From assembly GCA_035384965.1 (NCBI GenBank), contig DAOOJE010000001.1, positions 186,001 to 250,000 on the forward strand: a stretch of DNA of 64,000 nucleotides, written 5' to 3'. Below are positions 43,889 through 53,473 of the stretch, piece by piece (within the stretch, counting starts at the first letter, position 1; the number at the start of each line of letters is the position of its first letter). The notes beneath the pieces were generated by a model that worked only from the letters and a program-made list of their open reading frames with translations, was not told where the DNA came from and searched no databases. Source of the stretch: JAAYVZ01 sp035384965. Its GTDB lineage: Bacteria > Acidobacteriota > Thermoanaerobaculia > Thermoanaerobaculales > Thermoanaerobaculaceae. The position numbers and the translations under genes were made by a program.

Positions 43889-44971
43889 ATGACGGCCTCC
43901 GTCCTCCCCGTCGCGCGCCGCTCGGAGCTGGCGCGCCCTCTCGACTCTGGCCGTCTCGGGTGCGTCGCCTGCGCCCACCGGTGCGCCCTGGCCGAGGGGG
44001 GCCGGGGCGTGTGCCTCATGCGCCAGCGTAACGGCGACGCCCTGCTCGTGCCGTGGGGGTACGTCGCTGGTGTGGCGGTCGACCCGATCGAGAAGAAGCC
44101 GTTCTTCCACCTGCTGCCGGGGGCGAGGGCGCTCTCGTTCGGCATGCTGGGCTGCAACTTCCACTGCGCGTTTTGCCAGAACTGGGGCTCCTCGCAAGTG
44201 GGGCGCGACCCGGCCGCCCACCCCCACCTCCGCACGGTCCGCCCGGAAGACCTCGTGACCGCGGCCACCGCCGCCGGCTGCGCCGTGATCACCTCGACCT
44301 ACAACGAGCCGCTCATTTCCGCCGAGTGGGCGCTCGACATCTTCACCCTGGCGCGCCGGGCAGGGCTCGTCACCTCGTTCGTCTCCAACGGGCACGCGAC
44401 CGTCGAGGTGCTGGATCTGCTCGCCCCGGTGCTCGACGCCATGAAGGTCGACCTCAAGGCGTTCGACCCCGCCACCTACGCGGCGCTCGGGGGCTCGCTG
44501 GCCGCCGTGCAGGAGACGATTCGCACCCTGTGGCAACGCCGCATCTGGGTCGAGGTCGTGACGCTCGTCATCCCGGGCCTCAACGACTCCGAGGAGGAGC
44601 TGCGCGACATGGCCGCGTTCCTGGCCGGGGTCTCTCCCGACATCCCCTGGCACGTCACGGCCTTCCATCCGGACTACGAGTTCGTCGACAGGCCCCCGAC
44701 CCCCGCCTCGACCCTCGTGCGCGCCGCCGCCCACGGGCGCAGCCAGGGCCTGCGGTTCGTCTACGCCGGGAACCTGCCGGGCCGCACCGGCGAGCTCGAG
44801 GACACCCGGTGCCCCGCCTGCGAGACCACCCTGGTCCGCCGCGCCGGGTTCACGGTGAGGGAAAACCGCCTGACCCCCGACAGCCACTGCCCGTCCTGCG
44901 GTCTCGCGATCCCTGGCCGCTTCTGCCCCGCTTCCTTCCGGCGGGGGCAGGAAACGGGTGACAGAGCTTAG
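43889..44971 (+). CDS. amrS: AmmeMemoRadiSam-system radical SAM enzyme
   Basis: The 360-residue radical SAM protein has the cluster motif CNFHCAFCQNW near residue 90, an N-terminal cysteine pair (GCVACAHRCALAEGGRGVC) and two C-terminal CxxC knuckles (CPACETT and CPSCGL). STYNEPLISAEWALDIF and WHVTAFHPDYEF match the AmrS/PflA-like family. The usual partners, the AMMECR1 and Memo proteins AmrA and AmrB, are absent nearby. The substrate is not established in the family as far as I know. The ATG at 43889 is divergent from aroA across an 82-base spacer. Confidence 0.88.
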   Translation: MTASVLPVARRSELARPLDSGRLGCVACAHRCALAEGGRGVCLMRQRNGDALLVPWGYVAGVAVDPIEKKPFFHLLPGARALSFGMLGCNFHCAFCQNWGSSQVGRDPAAHPHLRTVRPEDLVTAATAAGCAVITSTYNEPLISAEWALDIFTLARRAGLVTSFVSNGHATVEVLDLLAPVLDAMKVDLKAFDPATYAALGGSLAAVQETIRTLWQRRIWVEVVTLVIPGLNDSEEELRDMAAFLAGVSPDIPWHVTAFHPDYEFVDRPPTPASTLVRAAAHGRSQGLRFVYAGNLPGRTGELEDTRCPACETTLVRRAGFTVRENRLTPDSHCPSCGLAIPGRFCPASFRRGQETGDRA

Positions 44972-45055
44972 CCGCAAGGCGAGCGCGTCTCCCCACTGCC
45001 TGCTGCCCGCTGCCCGGCCGTTCGTGGGCACAGTGGTACCATCCCCAGCTCGAAG

Positions 45056-48000
45056 ATGGGCACGGTTCGCCTCGCCTCGCTGACCCTCGAGGGGTTCAAG
45101 TCGTTCGCCGGCCGGACCGAGCTGTCGTTCCCGGGCGCGATCGTCGCCATCGTCGGGCCCAACGGCGCCGGCAAGTCCAACCTCGCCGACGCCATCGCCT
45201 GGGTGCTCGGCGAGCAGTCGGCCCGGCTGCTCCGCTCCCAGTCGATGGCCGACGTGATCTTTGCCGGGTCGCCGCGCCGCCCGGCTCTCGGCGGTGCCTC
45301 GGTGGCGCTGCACCTCGTGGCCGAGGATGATCGCTGGGAAGCCACCGGCCGGCGGCTGGAAATCTCGCGCCGGGTGCTGCGCGACGGCACCTCCGACTAC
45401 CGCATCGGCGGCCGGAGGGTGCGGCTGAAGGATGTCCTCGACCACCTCATGGACGCCGGGCTGGGGACCCGGAGCTACGCCATCATCGAGCAGGGGCGCA
45501 TCGGGCAGGTGCTCTCGGTGCGCGCTACCGAACGCCGGGTGCTCTTCGAGGAAGCGGCCGCCATCACCAAGTTCCGTGCCCGCAGGCACGAGGCGGAGCT
45601 CAAGCTCGCGGAGACCAGGGCCAACCTCGTGCGCCTCGCCGACGTGGCGAGCGAGGTCCGGCGCAGCCTCGAAGCAGCGCGGCGGCAGGCGCGGCGCGCC
45701 GAGCGCCATCGCGAGCTGCGGAGCGCGCTCGGCGCGGTGCGGGCGCAGCTTTTCGCAGCCCGCCGGCGAGCCGTCGTCGAGCTCGTGGCCCGGCGCCAGG
45801 ACGAGCTCACGGCGGCGCAGCTCGTCGACGCCCGGGCAGCCGCCGAGCTGGGCGGGTGCGAGGCGGCGCTGGAGGCATTGCGGGCCGATCTCGACGCCAG
45901 CCTCGAGCGGGTGGCGGCGGCGCGCCAGGCCGAGGCCGAGGCCAACGCCAGGGCGCAGCGCCGCGAAGCCGAGGAGACGGCGGCCCGGCGGACGCACGCC
46001 GAAGCCCTCGCCCGCCGCGATGCGGCTCGGCAGGAAAGCGAAGAGCTGGGGCAGGCCATCCGCGACCGCGAGCAGCGGGGAGCGGCGCTCGAAGGCGCGG
46101 CCGGCGCCGCTGCGGCCGTCGCGACCCAGGCCGAGGAGGCTGCCGCCACCGCCGCCACTGCTGCCCGCCACAGCGAGGAGGCGGCACGCACCGCCAGCTC
46201 CCGGGCCGAGGAGGCCCGCCGGCAGCTGTTGGCCGCCGCCTCGGCCGCCAGCGAGGCTCGCAACCGGGCTCACCGGCTGGCGGTGGAGATCGAGCAGTCC
46301 GGCTACCAGCGCACCCGCCTCCACGGCGAGCAGCAGCGGCTCCAGGCCGCCCTCGACCAGGCCGCGACAGCGGACGAGCTGGCCAGCACCAGGGTGGCCG
46401 AGCTGGGGGCCGAGGCGGTCGCCGCCGAGCAGGCTCGCGGCGAGCTGCGGCAGCGTCATGAAAGCGCCACGGCCAGAATTGCAGAGCTCGCGGCCGCCCG
46501 CGATCGGGCCGGCCACGCCCGCTGGCAGGCCCACCACGAGCGCCTCGCCGTGCAGCGCGCCCTCGAAGCGGCACGGGCGCTCCCCGGGGTGCTGGCGCGG
46601 GCTGTCCCGAGCGAGAAGCTCCTCGGGACGGTGGCCGACTTCCTGGACCCCGACCCCGCCCAGGCGGCGCTGTGCGATCGCGCCTGGGGGGAGTTGCTGA
46701 CACGGCCGGTGCTGGCCGACGAGGCGGCGCTGGCCGACCTCGTCCGCCGGCGCGTCAAGGGCGAAGGCCGCCTCGAGCTGGTGGTGGCGGATCGCTCGCT
46801 GCCGGCTCGTCCCTCGCCGCTCGTGGAGGCGGCCGGCGCCCGGCCGGAGGACCTGGGGTGGCTCGCCGCCGCGCTGCCGCGCGTCGCGGTGGCGGATACC
46901 GACGAGGACGCCTCGAGGCTGGCCGCCGCCGACCCGGAACTCGTCGTCCTGCTGCCGGGCGGCGGTCGGCGGCGGGGCACCCTCGTCGAGCTGCCGACCT
47001 CCCGGACCGCTGCCCCGGGTGTGCTCGAGCTGCGGCAGCGCGAGCGGGCGCTGGCTGCCAGCGAGGCCGAGGCCGCCGCCGAGGAGCTGCGGCACAGCCA
47101 GGAACTGGCCGACCTGCAGGCGCGGACCGCCGAGCTGCAGCAGGAACTCCAGGCCGCCGACCAGCGCGTTCGTGAGCGGGCCGAGGCGCTCGCCGCCGCC
47201 ACCTCCGCGCAGCAGGCGTTGCACCGCGAGCGCCTGCGCCTCGAGCGCGAGCTGGAGGCGCTGGCCGGCGAAGCCCAGCGGCTCGAGCGCGAGGTGGAGG
47301 CTCTCGCCAGCCGGCAGGCCGCTGCCGTCGCCGAGGCCGAGCGCCTGGAGCAGCACGCAGCTGCACGCGAAGGCGAGGTCGATGTGCTGGCGCGCGAGGC
47401 GGAGCGCTCGCGCGACGCTGCGAGCGCCGCCCGGGCCGAGGCGGAACGAGCGCGGGGAGCCGCGGCGCTGGCGCGCGAGCGCGCACTCGGCGCGGCTCGC
47501 GAGGTCGAGCGGCACCGCCAGGACATCGAAGAGCTGCGCGCCCGCCGCGCCAGGACGCAGCGGGAGGCCGGCGAGCAGGAGGAACTGGCGGCGGCGGCTG
47601 GGCGCGAGGCGGCTGCCGCCCAGGCCGAGCTCGCCGAGCTGCTGGCCCGCAAGGCAGCGGCTGGCCGCGAGGCCCAGACGCTGGCGGCCGCGACCGAGGC
47701 GTTGCGGGCCCGCGCCGAGGAGGCGGCAGCCGCGGCGGAGCGGGCCCGGGCCGCCCACCTGGCCTCGCGCGACGCCGCTCACGCTGCCGAGCTGACCCTG
47801 GCCGAGGCCCGTGCCGCGATGGCACGGGTGGACGAGGCCATCGCCCTCACCCTCGGCAGCGAGGCCGTGCTGCCGGCCGAGGCCCCTCCGGAAGCCTCGC
47901 TGCCAGGGCTCGAGACCGAGGAAACCCGCCTCCAGCAGGAGCTGGAAGCGCTCGGACCGGTCAACGAGCTGGCCGTGGCCGAGCGCGACGAGCTCGAGGA

Positions 48001-48547
48001 GCGGCATCGCTTTCTCGGCGCCCAGCGCCGCGATCTCGAACGCTCCCTGGCCTCCCTCGGCAGCACCATCGACGAGCTCGACCAGACCTGCGCGCAGCGC
48101 TTCCTGGCCACCCTCGAGGAGGCGAACCGGGCGTTCGACGAGGTGTTCCGCGACCTGTTCGGGGGCGGCGAGGCGCGGGCCGAGCTTTCCGACCCCGAGT
48201 CGCCGCTCGAGTCGGGGATCGAGATCCGGGTGCGGCCGCCCGGCAAGCACACGCAGTCCGTGTTGCTGCTCTCCGGCGGCGAGAAGGCGCTGGCGGCGAT
48301 TGCTTTGCTGCTCGCCCTCTTCCGCATCCGGCCGTCGCCGTTTTGCCTGCTCGACGAGGTGGACGCCCCCCTCGACGACGTCAACGTGGAGAGGCTGTGC
48401 CGCTTGCTGCGGGACATGAGCGCCGACACCCAGTTCCTGCTCATCACCCACAACCGCCGCACCATGGCCCACGCCGACGTGCTCTACGGCGTGACAATGG
48501 AGGAGCCGGGCGTGTCGCGCGTCGTCTCGGTGCGGCTGGAGGAGTGA
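45056..48547 (+). CDS. smc: Chromosome segregation ATPase SMC
   Basis: The 1163-residue condensin subunit organises and segregates the chromosome. The N-terminal head has Walker A GPNGAGKSN and the R-loop region DAIAWVLGEQSA. Two long coiled coils, unusually rich in Ala, Arg and Glu, flank a hinge around residues 515-640 (GTVADFLDPDPAQAALCDRA). The C-terminal head carries the signature LLSGGEKALAAIALLLALF and Walker B FCLLDEVDAPLDD. The start MGTVRLASLTLEGFKSF is canonical. scpA and scpB are not adjacent. The next gene follows with a ribosome site inside the smc terminus. Confidence 0.96.
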   Translation: MGTVRLASLTLEGFKSFAGRTELSFPGAIVAIVGPNGAGKSNLADAIAWVLGEQSARLLRSQSMADVIFAGSPRRPALGGASVALHLVAEDDRWEATGRRLEISRRVLRDGTSDYRIGGRRVRLKDVLDHLMDAGLGTRSYAIIEQGRIGQVLSVRATERRVLFEEAAAITKFRARRHEAELKLAETRANLVRLADVASEVRRSLEAARRQARRAERHRELRSALGAVRAQLFAARRRAVVELVARRQDELTAAQLVDARAAAELGGCEAALEALRADLDASLERVAAARQAEAEANARAQRREAEETAARRTHAEALARRDAARQESEELGQAIRDREQRGAALEGAAGAAAAVATQAEEAAATAATAARHSEEAARTASSRAEEARRQLLAAASAASEARNRAHRLAVEIEQSGYQRTRLHGEQQRLQAALDQAATADELASTRVAELGAEAVAAEQARGELRQRHESATARIAELAAARDRAGHARWQAHHERLAVQRALEAARALPGVLARAVPSEKLLGTVADFLDPDPAQAALCDRAWGELLTRPVLADEAALADLVRRRVKGEGRLELVVADRSLPARPSPLVEAAGARPEDLGWLAAALPRVAVADTDEDASRLAAADPELVVLLPGGGRRRGTLVELPTSRTAAPGVLELRQRERALAASEAEAAAEELRHSQELADLQARTAELQQELQAADQRVRERAEALAAATSAQQALHRERLRLERELEALAGEAQRLEREVEALASRQAAAVAEAERLEQHAAAREGEVDVLAREAERSRDAASAARAEAERARGAAALARERALGAAREVERHRQDIEELRARRARTQREAGEQEELAAAAGREAAAAQAELAELLARKAAAGREAQTLAAATEALRARAEEAAAAAERARAAHLASRDAAHAAELTLAEARAAMARVDEAIALTLGSEAVLPAEAPPEASLPGLETEETRLQQELEALGPVNELAVAERDELEERHRFLGAQRRDLERSLASLGSTIDELDQTCAQRFLATLEEANRAFDEVFRDLFGGGEARAELSDPESPLESGIEIRVRPPGKHTQSVLLLSGGEKALAAIALLLALFRIRPSPFCLLDEVDAPLDDVNVERLCRLLRDMSADTQFLLITHNRRTMAHADVLYGVTMEEPGVSRVVSVRLEE

Positions 48548-48549
48548 GC

Positions 48550-50373
48550 GTGGGCAAGCCCGGGCGAGAGCGACCCCCCCGCGCCGCGCCGTCGTCGTGG
48601 TTGCAGCGCCTCGTCCTCGCCGCGGCGTGCGGGCTGGTCGTGGCGGTTCCGCTGGTCTGGAGCCTGGCCGGCTACGAGGTGTTCCGGGGGCCCAAGCGGC
48701 TGCTGGCCCTGGCGTGCTGGCTGGCGCTCGCCGGCGCGACGCTGCTGCGCGCGTGGTCCCGGGAAGTGTGGCGCGACCCCTGGTGGCTGGCCTGGGGCGG
48801 CCTGCTCGCCGGGGCCGTCGCCTCGACGCCGCTGTCCGGGCAGTCGCTGCGCGTGCTCGCCGCTGCGCTGCCGGTGGCGGTCGTGGCCGTCGGGTGGGGC
48901 GCCTTGCGGTGGCTTTCCGCCACCCACCGGCGCACGGTCGAGACGCTCGTCGTCGCCACCGCCGTGGTCGAGGCGGCCCTGGCGGCGATCTTCAGCGTCC
49001 CGCGCTGGCGCCCCGACGGCTTCGAGGTCTTCGCCTACCTCGAGGGGCGGTACGCGTGGATCGGCACCCTCGGCAACCCCGCCGACGTGGCTCTCTTTCT
49101 CTTGCTGCCGTGCCTGCTCGCCACGGCAAAGGCGCTCACCAGCCCGGGGCGGCGGCTGCGCTGGGCGCTCCCGGCGCTCGCGACCGCCGCTGCCATCGTC
49201 GCCACTCGCACGGTGAGCGTGGTCGGCGTGCTGCTGCTGGGCGCGGGGGTGCTGGCCTGGCGCGCCTTGCCCCGCCGCTCCCGCCTGCCGGGGATCGCCG
49301 CCGCAGCCGTGCTGGTCGCTGGCGTGCTGCTGGCCACCCCGATGCGGGGCCGGCTCGGCGAGGTGCTGGACCAGGTACGGGACACCGGCTGGGAGTGGCT
49401 CGGCTCGGGTCGGGCCGCCGGGTTCGGTGCGGCGCTGGGGATGGTGGCATCGCGGCCGCTCACCGGCGTCGGGTTCGGGCTGTTCGAGGCCCACTCGTTC
49501 CGCCATCAAAGCGAGAACGTGCTGGCCGGCCGTGCCCGGGTGCTCGGCCTCGCGACCGGCTTCGGGGAGGCCCACAACGATCCCCTCCAGCACGCTGCCG
49601 AGACCGGCCTCGTCGGCCTGGGGCTGGCGGCGGCCGGGCTTTGGCTGGCCTGGCGGCGCGCTCGCCCGCTGGCCGGGGAGCTGCCCGGCTCGGGCGTGCT
49701 CGTGCTTGCCGCCGCCACGGTGTCGCTGGCCCAGTTCCCGCTTCACCAGGCCGCTATCGCCGGCCAGTGGGCCGTGCTGGCGGCGCTGGCGCTGCCGGCC
49801 CGAGCGCTGCCGCCGCCGGCCACCGGCTGGCGGCGCGCCGCTGCCGCCCTGCTGGCCGCCAGCGTCGTGGCTGGAGGGTGGCTGTACCTGGCGCGCCTTC
49901 GCAGCCTCGCCGTGGTGCTCCGCCAGGCGGAGGCGCTGGACCAGTTCCTGCGCGCCGGGCGGGCGCCCCAGGCCCAGGTGCCCGAGCTCGCCCGCGCGGC
50001 GCTCGCCAACCTCGAGCCCGCTGCCCGCTGGGCACCGTTCGACTGGCGCGCCGCCCTGCTCGCTGGCGACCTCGCCATGCTCGCCGGTGACCCGAGCCGC
50101 GCCGCCGGGCACTTCGGCCGGGCGCTGGCGCTCGCCGAGCGCCCCGAAACGCGGTTCGACGCCGGAATGGTGCAGCTGGCGCTGGGCAACGAGGACGTGG
50201 GGCTCGCGCACCTCGAGCGGGCCGTGCGGCTGAACCCCGCCATCTTCGGGAGCATCGACAACCCCGCGGTGGCCCGCAAGGTGCGCGACCGTCTCGCCGC
50301 CGACGGTTACGCGGACCGCCATCCCTGGATCTTCGAGCCGCGCCGGGAGACCGGCTCGCCGCCGGGCCGGTGA
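48550..50373 (+). CDS. O-antigen ligase/polymerase-like membrane protein with C-terminal repeat region
   Basis: The 607-residue protein has about 11-12 membrane segments. The Wzy/WaaL-type signature lies in the large external loop: GVGFGLFEAHSFRH followed by EAHNDPLQHAAETGLVGLGL, with the conserved histidine of the family. Such enzymes ligate or polymerise lipid-linked glycans in the periplasm. The C-terminal 150 residues are soluble and TPR-like. The GTG at 48550 is preferred because GGAGGAG (48538-48544) ends five bases before it; the GTG at 48544 would overlap that site. It may act with the glycosyltransferase and flippase genes at 3-5.6 kb, though they are far away. Confidence 0.8.
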   Translation: MGKPGRERPPRAAPSSWLQRLVLAAACGLVVAVPLVWSLAGYEVFRGPKRLLALACWLALAGATLLRAWSREVWRDPWWLAWGGLLAGAVASTPLSGQSLRVLAAALPVAVVAVGWGALRWLSATHRRTVETLVVATAVVEAALAAIFSVPRWRPDGFEVFAYLEGRYAWIGTLGNPADVALFLLLPCLLATAKALTSPGRRLRWALPALATAAAIVATRTVSVVGVLLLGAGVLAWRALPRRSRLPGIAAAAVLVAGVLLATPMRGRLGEVLDQVRDTGWEWLGSGRAAGFGAALGMVASRPLTGVGFGLFEAHSFRHQSENVLAGRARVLGLATGFGEAHNDPLQHAAETGLVGLGLAAAGLWLAWRRARPLAGELPGSGVLVLAAATVSLAQFPLHQAAIAGQWAVLAALALPARALPPPATGWRRAAAALLAASVVAGGWLYLARLRSLAVVLRQAEALDQFLRAGRAPQAQVPELARAALANLEPAARWAPFDWRAALLAGDLAMLAGDPSRAAGHFGRALALAERPETRFDAGMVQLALGNEDVGLAHLERAVRLNPAIFGSIDNPAVARKVRDRLAADGYADRHPWIFEPRRETGSPPGR

Positions 50374-50392
50374 CGGCAGCCGTCCCGGACGG

Positions 50393-52867
50393 TCAGATAG
50401 GACGCAGGAGAAACAGCTCGATCGTCGGCGAGCGCTTGCCGGGCGTGGCCAGCGGCATCCCCACCGCTCCCTGCACGAGCGTTCCCCACGGCCCGGGGAC
50501 GGTGGCGGACACGCCGACGCCCGAGAGCGGGCGCCGCCGGTAGCCGGAGCGGTCGTCCCGCACCCAGCCGGCATCCAGCCCCACTTCCGCCCGCAGCGTT
50601 GTACTGACCGGCACTGCAAGCGAGCTCCGCACCACCGACAGCCGCTCGGCCTGCACGGCACCGCTGGCGATCCCTCGCAGGCGGATGCCGCCGAATCGGG
50701 CCGGCGAGGGTGCGGAGAAGCGGTCGACGTGCCAGCCGGCCCAGTGCTCGCCCTCCACTCGCAGGCGTGCCAGCGGGTTGAGCGCCTTCTCGTACAGGAG
50801 CGCGATCCGCGCCCGGGTCCACGCGTCCTCGGGGGCCTGGTTGCCTTCCAGACCCCAGGCCCGCCAGTGCTGCCTCCACCCCCGCTCGGCAGCGGCAGAA
50901 AGCGTGGCCGGTCCGAGCGGAACCGCGGCTTCGAGCCGTCCCGTCCATTCCCAGGTGTCGGGCGGCAGCACGAAACCCCGCGCGGTGTCATCGGCGCGCC
51001 GGAAATCCCAGCGCTCGGCCCCGGCGTCTGCCGTGAGCCGGACACGTCCGAGGGTGGTGGAGAGGCCGAGACCGAGCCTCTGGCGGGTGCTCTCGATCGT
51101 CTCCCCGTCCTGCTTCCGCCCTCGCTCGGAGACCGTCGAGGCGAACGGCAGGAGCTGGACGAACCCGCGCAGCGTCAGCTCGCCCCGGCCGCGTCGCCAC
51201 GTCCAGGCGCCGTCGTTGACGACGCCGGCCAGCAGGAGGCGAAGCTGCTCTCCCCGGCCCCGGAAGTCGAAGTCGAGCACCTGCAGCCCCCCGAATGGGA
51301 GCGGTGTCGCAAGCCCCGGGTCCCAGGCCGCGCCGGCCAGAAGAAACCTTTGTGCCGGCCGCACCTCGTGGCCCGGTCGGCGGCCCCCGCGTCCGTCCGG
51401 CACCAGCGGCACCACCCCGGTCTCGCCGTCCCGCAGCATGCGGTTGGGCCTGGCGTACGCCTCGGCGCGGGCAACGCCGAACCCGTCGGGGTTGAGCCGC
51501 ACGGCGGCCAGCGTCAGCTCCCGCCGCACCAGCGCCGTTCCGCCGAACGCCGCCACCGTGTCATCGACTTCGGCCCGCGTCGGCAGCCAGACGGTCTCAT
51601 CCCCGAGCGAGAACGTCTCGTACGACGTCACGCTGCGCGACGCCCGGACCTCGCCCGGCAGGTTGGAGGCGGTCTCCTCGACGCTCACCAGGCCCCACGT
51701 CGCGGCATCCACGCACGCCACGCCCTCCCGCCGCTCGGGGCCACCCACCCAGGTGTACCGCAGCTCCCAGCAGCGGTGGCCCCGCCGCACCGAGCTGCCC
51801 TTCAGCTCGTACCGGAACGAGGGCTCCAGCCGCAGGGCGAGAGGCGGCACCGGCGGCCGCCGCGGCTCCAGCAGCGGCAGGTCCGGCAGGCGGTCCGGGC
51901 GCCACTCGACACCGTCCACCCAGGTTCGGGCGATCTCCCAGTCCCACCCGGTCGAGCCCTCCCGGAAGACGGGCCCGGCCAGCACCAGCGAAAACGAGCG
52001 CGACAGCTCGGCCACCTCCACGCGCAGCAAAAGGGTCTGCTCGGCGGTCCAGCGGGGCAGGAGCCGGGCCTGCCTGGCCGCCTGGCGCTGGTGGCGGGCC
52101 AGCACCTCGCGGGCCTGTGGAACGCGCTCTCCCTGCACCTCCACCTGTTCGAGGGTGGCAGTCGGATCGACGGGGCGCGTGACGATCAGAACGCCGCCCT
52201 GCGGCAGCGGCGGCAGCGTGACCAGCGCCGCCTCCGGCTGGAGGCGCAGGGGCAGCTCCTCCTCGCTTTCGCCGAGCAGCAGGGCGCGCGCGTACCATCC
52301 TCCTGGCAACCGCACCTCGCCCCCCCCAAAGCCACGCGGCAGCCCCACGACCGTCGCCAGGTCCGGCCCGCGCAGCGCCGTCGGCAGCGGTCCGCTCGGC
52401 CCTGCTGCCGGCTCGTACTCCGGGAGCAGGCCGTCGAGCGCCCGGGACCAGGACAGCGGCGGGGCCGGCACGAGGGCGGACGCCGCGCCGGCCGCCAGCA
52501 CGGCGACTGCCGCGGCGGCGTCGGTTGCCGGCAACACGAGAGGGAACCCCTCGAGCTGGTCGAGCAGTGCGGCGACACCGTCAGGCGGAGGCGCCGGCTC
52601 GACTGCCACGGCATCGAGGTACGGCCTCGCCGCAGCCGGAGGAAGCCCGGGGCCGAGGGCGACCACGAGCCCCCCGGAGGCGCCCAGCGCCACCACCCGT
52701 TCGAGCCATGCCTGATCGAGCTCGCCAGCCGGGGCCTCCACCACATACCCGGCTGCCCCGGCGGGCGGCACCTGGTCGGCGGCGACGAACGCCCAGTCGG
52801 AGGGTCCTCCGCGTGGGTCGGCTACAACCACCGGCAGCATCGCGAGCAGGATGCCCGCCGCGTGCAT
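50393..52867 (-). CDS. Large exported protein, probable outer-membrane beta-barrel at C terminus, unknown family
   Basis: An 824-residue protein with a signal peptide (MHAAGILLAMLPVVVADP). The first 500 residues form an unrecognised periplasmic or surface part. From about residue 570 the sequence alternates polar and hydrophobic residues in strands typical of outer-membrane barrels (TLRGFVQLLPFAS, RVRLTADAGAERWDF, LRVEGEHWAGWHVDRF, LRAEVGLDAGWVRDD), ending IELFLLRPI. It is 3 bases downstream of the DUF1684 lipoprotein gene, so the three minus-strand genes from 54222 to 50393 probably form one operon of envelope proteins. No catalytic motif is visible. Confidence 0.6.
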   Translation of the reverse strand: MHAAGILLAMLPVVVADPRGGPSDWAFVAADQVPPAGAAGYVVEAPAGELDQAWLERVVALGASGGLVVALGPGLPPAAARPYLDAVAVEPAPPPDGVAALLDQLEGFPLVLPATDAAAAVAVLAAGAASALVPAPPLSWSRALDGLLPEYEPAAGPSGPLPTALRGPDLATVVGLPRGFGGGEVRLPGGWYARALLLGESEEELPLRLQPEAALVTLPPLPQGGVLIVTRPVDPTATLEQVEVQGERVPQAREVLARHQRQAARQARLLPRWTAEQTLLLRVEVAELSRSFSLVLAGPVFREGSTGWDWEIARTWVDGVEWRPDRLPDLPLLEPRRPPVPPLALRLEPSFRYELKGSSVRRGHRCWELRYTWVGGPERREGVACVDAATWGLVSVEETASNLPGEVRASRSVTSYETFSLGDETVWLPTRAEVDDTVAAFGGTALVRRELTLAAVRLNPDGFGVARAEAYARPNRMLRDGETGVVPLVPDGRGGRRPGHEVRPAQRFLLAGAAWDPGLATPLPFGGLQVLDFDFRGRGEQLRLLLAGVVNDGAWTWRRGRGELTLRGFVQLLPFASTVSERGRKQDGETIESTRQRLGLGLSTTLGRVRLTADAGAERWDFRRADDTARGFVLPPDTWEWTGRLEAAVPLGPATLSAAAERGWRQHWRAWGLEGNQAPEDAWTRARIALLYEKALNPLARLRVEGEHWAGWHVDRFSAPSPARFGGIRLRGIASGAVQAERLSVVRSSLAVPVSTTLRAEVGLDAGWVRDDRSGYRRRPLSGVGVSATVPGPWGTLVQGAVGMPLATPGKRSPTIELFLLRPI

Positions 52868-52870
52868 CGC

Positions 52871-53473
52871 TCAGCGGGCCCGGCCGGCCAGCGGCGACAT
52901 CTCCCCCGCCGGGACCGCGAAGGAAAGCGTGTTCTCGCTCGGGGCGACCGGGCACGAGGCGGTGATCCCGAAGGCGCAGTCGGGGTTGTAAGCGCGGTTG
53001 AAGTCCACCTCCACCAGCCCGCCCGGGCGAGGGTGGACCTCGAGGTAGCGCCCTGCGCCGTACGTCTCGTGGCCGGCCGCGGCGTCGCGGAACGGCACGA
53101 AGAGGTGGGCGCTGGCGGCATCGTCGAGGCGGAACACCGCCAGGGCCCCCTCGCCGCCGGGAAGCACCACTTTCAGGGTTCCAACCCGGCTCGCCAGCCT
53201 CGACCGGCCGTCGCTCGTCGCCAGCGTCACCCTGACCGTCGGGCCGGCCTCGAGCACGCCGTGCACGCGGAACCGCTTATCGTACGGGAAGAAACGAAGG
53301 CCATCGAAGGTGGCCCTGCGCTCGGCGGGGAGCAAGGAGCGCACCGCGGCCAACCGCGCAGCCCGCCACTCGCGCTCGCTGGCTGGCAGGTCGGGCCGGC
53401 ACGCGGCGCCTGCGAGGGCGAGGCACGCGAGCGCGGCCGCCAGGGCGCCGAAAGGAGCGGACCGGGGTTTCAG
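52871..53473 (-). CDS. DUF1684 family lipoprotein, apparent CTG start
   Basis: A 200-residue protein. Its signal sequence is followed by a lipobox (LAGAAC), predicting a lipid-anchored periplasmic protein. The family signature is clear: FFPYDKRFRVHG, YGAGRYLEV and VDFNRAYNPDCAFG, then CPVAPSENTLSFAVPAGE. The function of DUF1684 is unknown. No ATG, GTG or TTG occurs in frame at a sensible place. A CTG at 53473-53471 overlaps the upstream stop as CTGA, with AAGGTGA about five bases before it, and gives exactly the expected signal peptide MKPRSAPFGALAAALACL. Translational coupling would explain use of this rare start. Confidence 0.8.
   Translation of the reverse strand: MKPRSAPFGALAAALACLALAGAACRPDLPASEREWRAARLAAVRSLLPAERRATFDGLRFFPYDKRFRVHGVLEAGPTVRVTLATSDGRSRLASRVGTLKVVLPGGEGALAVFRLDDAASAHLFVPFRDAAAGHETYGAGRYLEVHPRPGGLVEVDFNRAYNPDCAFGITASCPVAPSENTLSFAVPAGEMSPLAGRAR

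Noticed and set aside
42530..48472. A minus-strand open frame continuing from the sigma-54 activator for thousands of bases through aroA, amrS and smc
   Set aside because: It is antisense to well-supported genes, has no family motifs, and is Arg/Gly/His-rich. Long open shadow frames are expected at this GC content.
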